NCBI GenBank assembly: GCA_030789695.1
Contig: CM061139.1
Coordinates: 104,816,837-104,880,836, forward strand
From: Scilla litardierei
Taxonomy: Eukaryota; Streptophyta; Magnoliopsida; Asparagales; Asparagaceae
DNA: 64,000 bases
Direction: 5' to 3'
The translations under genes were made by a program, and so were the position numbers. How positions within the stretch are numbered: position 1 is the stretch's first letter; every line of letters starts with the position of its first letter. Shown one piece after another: positions 58,942 through 64,000 of the stretch. Under the pieces are notes generated by a model. The model made no database searches. It was not told where the DNA came from and was given only the letters and a program-made list of their open reading frames with translations.

Positions 58942-61900
58942 CTAATATAGCTAGTCGCTCTAGTAACTACCCCAATCAAGTCACTTTATAATTCAAACCA
59001 AGTATAGTCATTACAAGTGCTCATATATGCACTAGGTAGTCAAACATTATTACTACCAACACTTATATATATACATTCACGTACGTATACACTTATACCT
59101 ATTATAGTCCGTCAACTTCATACATGTATTTCAATCAGGTATATAAACATACATCCCTTATATAACTGCTACTCACAAACAGTAGTTCAGATACTTATAT
59201 AGGATAGTCTCACACTTAGCCAATACAATCATCGCTCTACCTATATGTAGCTACCTATGCACAAGCATCAAGGGTATACTACCCTCTAATATTCATCCAT
59301 TACCAAGCATCTCAACACATATAGTCACACCATACCATTATTAAATCAAGTTCACTATATCTAATATACATTCACCACTACTATAATTTCACAATATATA
59401 GTCATTCAAATACACGCAATTAGTTCACCATATATTCACATCACGTACGGTCCTATAACTATATTTACGACACGCCACATAGACCATAGTCATCCATACC
59501 TATAACTAAGCACATACTTACCCGTGCATGGTGCACTCCCATACACGCTAACATTTCATTTTCATACGCCAATCATACCATTATATACTCAGCACATCCA
59601 CACGCCTAGTTTAGCTAGCACACATACGTTCACGCAGATAAGTCTTTAGTAAATATCTATACCACAAGACCAACACCTATAGCTATATACTTGGTATAGC
59701 GACCCACAATCATGTGCGTAACACAACCAGGCACAAACACTCCTATCACTATATATATATCAAACATCACTATATATGCAACTACAGACATACACAACAA
59801 TATACTTAGAGTATACCCACTCAACTTGAGTGAGACCCAAAACACATATCATGATACTTTATACACATAACACGGTATCCATACCTATACCAATACCACT
59901 CCAATACATACACATCTACCAACCTAACCATATACATACCATAATGTTGAACACACTTAATATTTAATCAGGTAATACCACATAGTTCAATCACTTTATA
60001 TACCATAATAATAATAATATAGACATCAACATACGTATAATTATAATACGCTCCCTAATACATGCATACGTATTCATCGTATAGTCTCACACATGTAACA
60101 TATATATTCACACCATAGCCTACTACCTATAATTAGTATTCTAACACATCCACACGTACATAATTAAGATGTGCAATAGTCGTGTATACCTCACGGTATG
60201 CACGCATGCAACATCCCGTAAAAGCAGCAATACCAATCAAAATTATAACCCTAATACTATATGTATATCACATATATACTCAGGCAACAAAACATAACTA
60301 CTTACGTCTAAACACTATATATATCTACTTACGAGCACATACTCACACGTAATAATATATAGATCACTCAATAGGCCTACTTACTTATCTATAAGTTCAC
60401 ACATTATCATCACACCTAGCATATACCTAGCTTTACCAATCATTTTATTTCAACCATTATAAGTATCTCTATTTACATACATTCCATTAGGTATTTCAAC
60501 GCTAGCTCTTATATACACCGGCATCCCTAGTATAGTATAGCTATCCACACAAAAATCTATAATTACTAACACACAACAACTTCATACTATCACGAATAAC
60601 TCCGAGTATATATATATATATACCACACAATAGGCAAGCACCAATATACTATGGGGGTACACTCATTCAAGCCCACGTACACAACTTAGGTACGTGCACA
60701 ACGACACCTCACAAGGGTCCAAGGGTCTACTAACAACTAAGGGTTGACACAGACATTGACGGTCCCTAAGGCCTAAGCAATAAAGAGAGATCGAGGGCGA
60801 GACGAGGGAAGGATCGACAAGCACGAGTTCAGATAGGACGAATGCAAGGAGACAGCTTGGTTGGACGAACATTGGCTCAAAGGTGAGGTTTAGGTTGAGG
60901 GAAAAAGGAGATGTAGTGATGCTTGAATAGAGTACAGAAAAGCAACTAGGATAAATAGCATAAGCTAAAATACGCGAAATCGAAAACGGTTGTACTTTAA
61001 AATCCTCGTCTGAGAAGAAATGTTTGGGGATCGATAAAACGAGTTGTTCAAAATAAATCTGAGTCGAATATTCTTAATAAGAGAAAATGGTCTATTGTTT
61101 CTAAAAATCATTTTGAAAGGAAGTAAAATCATTTACGCGAATATTAAGGACATGGTTTAGAAAATTCTATCAGTCAGTAATTTAATAAAATGTTGCCAAA
61201 AGTTTTTGAAAGTCAAAGAATGGAATCAAGCAACAGAAGAATTTAAAATCAGGTTAAATGCTTTCAAAACTTTTAGGCCATGGAAAGGTAATCAATTTTG
61301 AAACTTCTTTTAGGAAACCATGGTTCGCCAAAAGTGGAAAAACCGATTTACACAAGGTTCTTAATATACGAGCACAATGAACCTGGTACGGATAAAGTAA
61401 TTAAAATTCATTTTAGTCTAGAAATTTTTTCTAAAAGCACGTAGGGTGAGTGGGAAGATAATAATTATAACTTGATGGTGGAATTATCAAAATTGGTAGC
61501 AAACTTTAAAATCGAATCATGGAGGGTCTAAAGCAGGAAGAGGTTATGAAAATAGTAATTTTGCAAAAATCTGGAACAGTGAGAACGACGAGCAAAGACC
61601 ATCTTGCTGAAATCTGAAATTCTATGTGACTTGAAAAGTATATTAAAAGTAAACACGATGTATTATTCAAATAAGAAAGGAAAATTTTAAATCAAATTGG
61701 ACAAATGGTTCAGAATAAAATTAATATATGGAAAGACGACATGAGTACGAAAACATAGGCTGGGAAAAATATTATAAGCTAGAGTTCAAAATTCCAACAA
61801 ACGTTTTTTTTTAAAATTTAAATCAATGAAGAAGTATGAAGTATAAGTATATTAAAATTTTGAACAAAATTAAACTTAGGAAAAAGGAAATCGTAAAATA

Positions 61901-62424
61901 CTTTCAAGAGTTTCAAAGTTCATAATGGAGAGTTTCGAAAAAGGACGACGATCGTCATGAGGCGATCTCGTGATTCGAGGCAAGGAAATTGGTCAGGTGA
62001 TCAAAACATTCGTACGCCTAGGATATGACTCAGGAGAGGCTACGGGAAACTCCTACGGTCGACCAACTAAAGATTAAAGCTAAACGCTAAGACTTCTAAA
62101 GGTTAGACGGTAAAGAAGTGCGTTCAGCTTGGTCCGAAATCGATGACCCCAAGCGAACGACAAAAGGAAATTCTAGAAGTCTAATATGGTTAGAGGTAGA
62201 CAAGGACCACTAAGGTAACTCCTACGACGATTAAATCAATTGCCAGAAAGGGGGTCTAACTATCAATCAGAGGCCTCTAACTAGCAAGCACAGACGTCTA
62301 ACTAAGTCTTCTCATCACCTAGTGTCCTAAAAACGACTAGACTCAGGGCTTCTGATTCGGATGTTGTAATTTATTTAATGGACATTCTGTTATTATCGTT
62401 GTTCCGTTAATTCGCATTTGCAAG
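58942..62424 (-). other. noncoding interior of the LARD-like element
   Basis: 58942-60660 is AT-rich with many 'catatac/tatata' words; 60600-60625 is a short TA run. 60660-62424 is less repetitive and purine-rich on the plus strand. The longest open frames are under 80 codons and show no motif. Confidence 0.75.
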
Positions 62425-62454
62425 ATTGGACCTGCATGGGCCACCAACAAAACC
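62425..62454 (-). other. conserved block beside the LTR (candidate primer-binding site)
   Basis: GACCTGCATGGGCCACCA on the plus strand at about 62429-62446, then an A-rich spacer and the LTR. The same block lies beside LTR B and LTR C at 17418-17435 and in int2. On the minus strand it starts TGGTGGCCC, the form of a primer site complementary to a tRNA ending ..GGGCCACCA; I cannot name the tRNA. Confidence 0.5.
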
Positions 62455-64000
62455 TGTCACGCCCCGCTTCCCAAAAACGTGGAGGCGAAGCGTGAGAAGG
62501 TCCGCTCAGACTTGAAGCTACAAAGCTGCAAGTCCGATAAGCGTCGATCAAGTTTAAAACTGCAGGTCCTTGCAACGCTAACGAAACAAAGATAATAATA
62601 ATTAAATGAGACAAAAGAAACATCTCAGAATATCCATAAAATAAGTTTCCAACATCGCAGAAAAGCCATCAGGCTAAAAGGAAGGAGACTAAAGGCCCAA
62701 ACATGGCCAACAAAAGTACAAAGTACAAAACAACGGTGCTACTCACCAACAACTAACAAAAGGCCTAAAACAACATAAAGCTCCACAAAGACTCAAAGAA
62801 TGGTCACCGGGTCCACCAAAATCCTCCTGAGCAATCATGGACTCAGACTCAGCGTCAGCAACTCATCACGTACACAGCAACGATCTCTGGCTCAGGTCTA
62901 ACATGTGACACCCAAAAGAGCAAGGGGCACATGTCAGCAAGTCTGGAAGACTTGTGCAAGTGAAACTGAAAGTACAAGTAAGAGCAACCTAGCAGTTCTA
63001 GTATGAATGCGATGACATGGCAGTTTAAAGTATGAGTGCAACAGGTAAAGTAAAGTAAAGTACAGTACGAGCATGGCATGGCATTCACAAGACAAGTACA
63101 AGACAAGAAAAGTAAGCACCTCGTGCACAGAGATTCCGTCTTTTGGCTAGAGTGGCTGTACGGGCCAACTCCTAAGCTCAAGTAACCGTTTATCCCTACC
63201 CCTCCACGTGTGTCGAGCCAGGGCCTTACCCCCGAACTTGGAATGCTCGCTTCTGGACCACGAGCCAGGAAGTGTGTAAACAAGTATGGCGTAGGGGTGC
63301 ACCTAGCCGGACAAGTAGTACTAGGACAAGTATTGTAGCGTGTGCTACGATGCAACAATCAATGCATGGATGACATGGCATGGTAGTTAAAGTAAAGCGT
63401 ACAGGTAAGGAAAGTAAACGTGACAGTTTTAGCATGCATGAATGACAAGTTTACTGTTAAGATCTAGCTTCGTTGTCAAGCTAGATCATTTAGGTGACGG
63501 ATCTAGTTTCGTTGTCAAACTAGATCAAGTAGGCGTCTAGCCAGCTATCATTTCACTGACTAGTCTCTTTTACGCTAAAAGCAAGTAAGTGGCCTAAAAA
63601 CATGGCCCTACACAAGAGTTGGCAAGTTTCACTTGCCTGCAACTATCACGTCAAGAAAACACCGTCCAACGAGTCCAAGGTCACGATTCCTACGTGCACA
63701 AGTCCACCGGCCTACATCCGTTTTATTAATCTTGATTAGTGATTTCTAAAACATTTAAAATACTTTAAAAATACTGATTTTTAGTCTTGATTAGCATGCA
63801 ATTGGGTTGGGGGTCCTAGGGGTGCAAAACGTTACCTCAACACGACGCGAAAGCTACACCGGCGTCGGGTAGCGACGCCGGGGGTTGGAATAATAAGATC
63901 GCGCTCCAAGTCCAGATTCCAATTAGATTCCTCGCTGGAATTTCAGAGAAAATATCCCGGGCGACGATTCCAGATTCCAAAGCTCGCACGTGCGACGACG
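62455..64000 (-). repeat. 5' LTR (element sense) of the LARD-like element, partial
   Basis: Starts TGTCACGCCCCGCTTCCC and is collinear with 56078-57624 up to the window end. Confidence 0.95.

Larger units (their letters stand above)
56078..64000 (-). mobile_element. LARD-like long-LTR element without coding capacity (right LTR cut by window end)
   Basis: LTR 56078-58903 (2,826 bp), internal 58904-62454 (3,551 bp) and the beginning of the second LTR at 62455. Element sense is minus, shown by the polypurine tract and TGTAAC start at 58903. No protein domain in any frame. In 1,546 bp visible in both LTRs I see a single 1-bp indel (near 56428 versus 62805), so it moved very recently. Sizes match the description of LARDs: long LTRs around a noncoding interior. 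Confidence 0.9.

Overview
The window is repeat-dense nuclear DNA from a flowering plant, made almost entirely of nested LTR retrotransposons. The evidence is plant-type Copia elements of the Sirevirus/SIRE lineage (tRNA-iMet primer sites, GGGGGAG polypurine motifs, an extra ORF after pol), an Athila-like Gypsy pol, and long-LTR elements without coding capacity. I see no host single-copy gene, rRNA, tRNA or CRISPR array. The sequence does not let me narrow the species.

Layout from left to right. 1-7511: 3' part of a Sirevirus (copy 1) with a broken pol, an envelope-like third ORF, multiple polypurine motifs and its 3' LTR. 7512-10197: Athila-like Gypsy pol fragment and 3' UTR into which copy 1 jumped. 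10198-11151: a 954-bp imperfect palindrome that may be the Gypsy LTR. 11165-12746: a degenerate minus-strand ORF like the plant 'putative gypsy type transposon' gag. 13062-37450: a minus-strand LTR-int-LTR-int-LTR array with ~4.2-kb LTRs and 476-bp internal domains. 24896-36047: a complete, young Sirevirus (copy 2) inside the third LTR, with TSD CGGGC. 37451-40764: decayed repeat remnants. 40765-47552: minus-strand Copia element with gag but no pol. 48033-56011: plus-strand Copia element with gag but no pol. 56078 to the window end: a minus-strand, ORF-less, long-LTR element with nearly identical LTRs.

How the parts relate. Copy 2 has an open pol (protease, integrase, reverse transcriptase, RNase H) and could in principle supply enzymes in trans, although its gag has an internal stop and its env-like ORF is deleted. 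Copy 1 is the reverse: dead pol, but a nearly whole env-like ORF. The two gag-only elements and the coding-free long-LTR elements must have been copied by enzymes made elsewhere.

Main observations. (1) The middle LTR of the 13-37 kb array is a clean hybrid of its two neighbours, as expected from unequal crossing-over. (2) A 28-bp palindromic motif array lies upstream of the TATA box in Sirevirus LTRs and is repeated inside the element in front of the env-like ORF, suggesting a second, internal promoter. (3) Three unrelated palindrome vocabularies occupy the same LTR position in different elements. (4) A stem-loop beside the polypurine tract co-varies between the two long-LTR families. (5) Gag carries an extreme histidine-rich tail in two different elements. 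Percent differences are counts by eye, not alignments.
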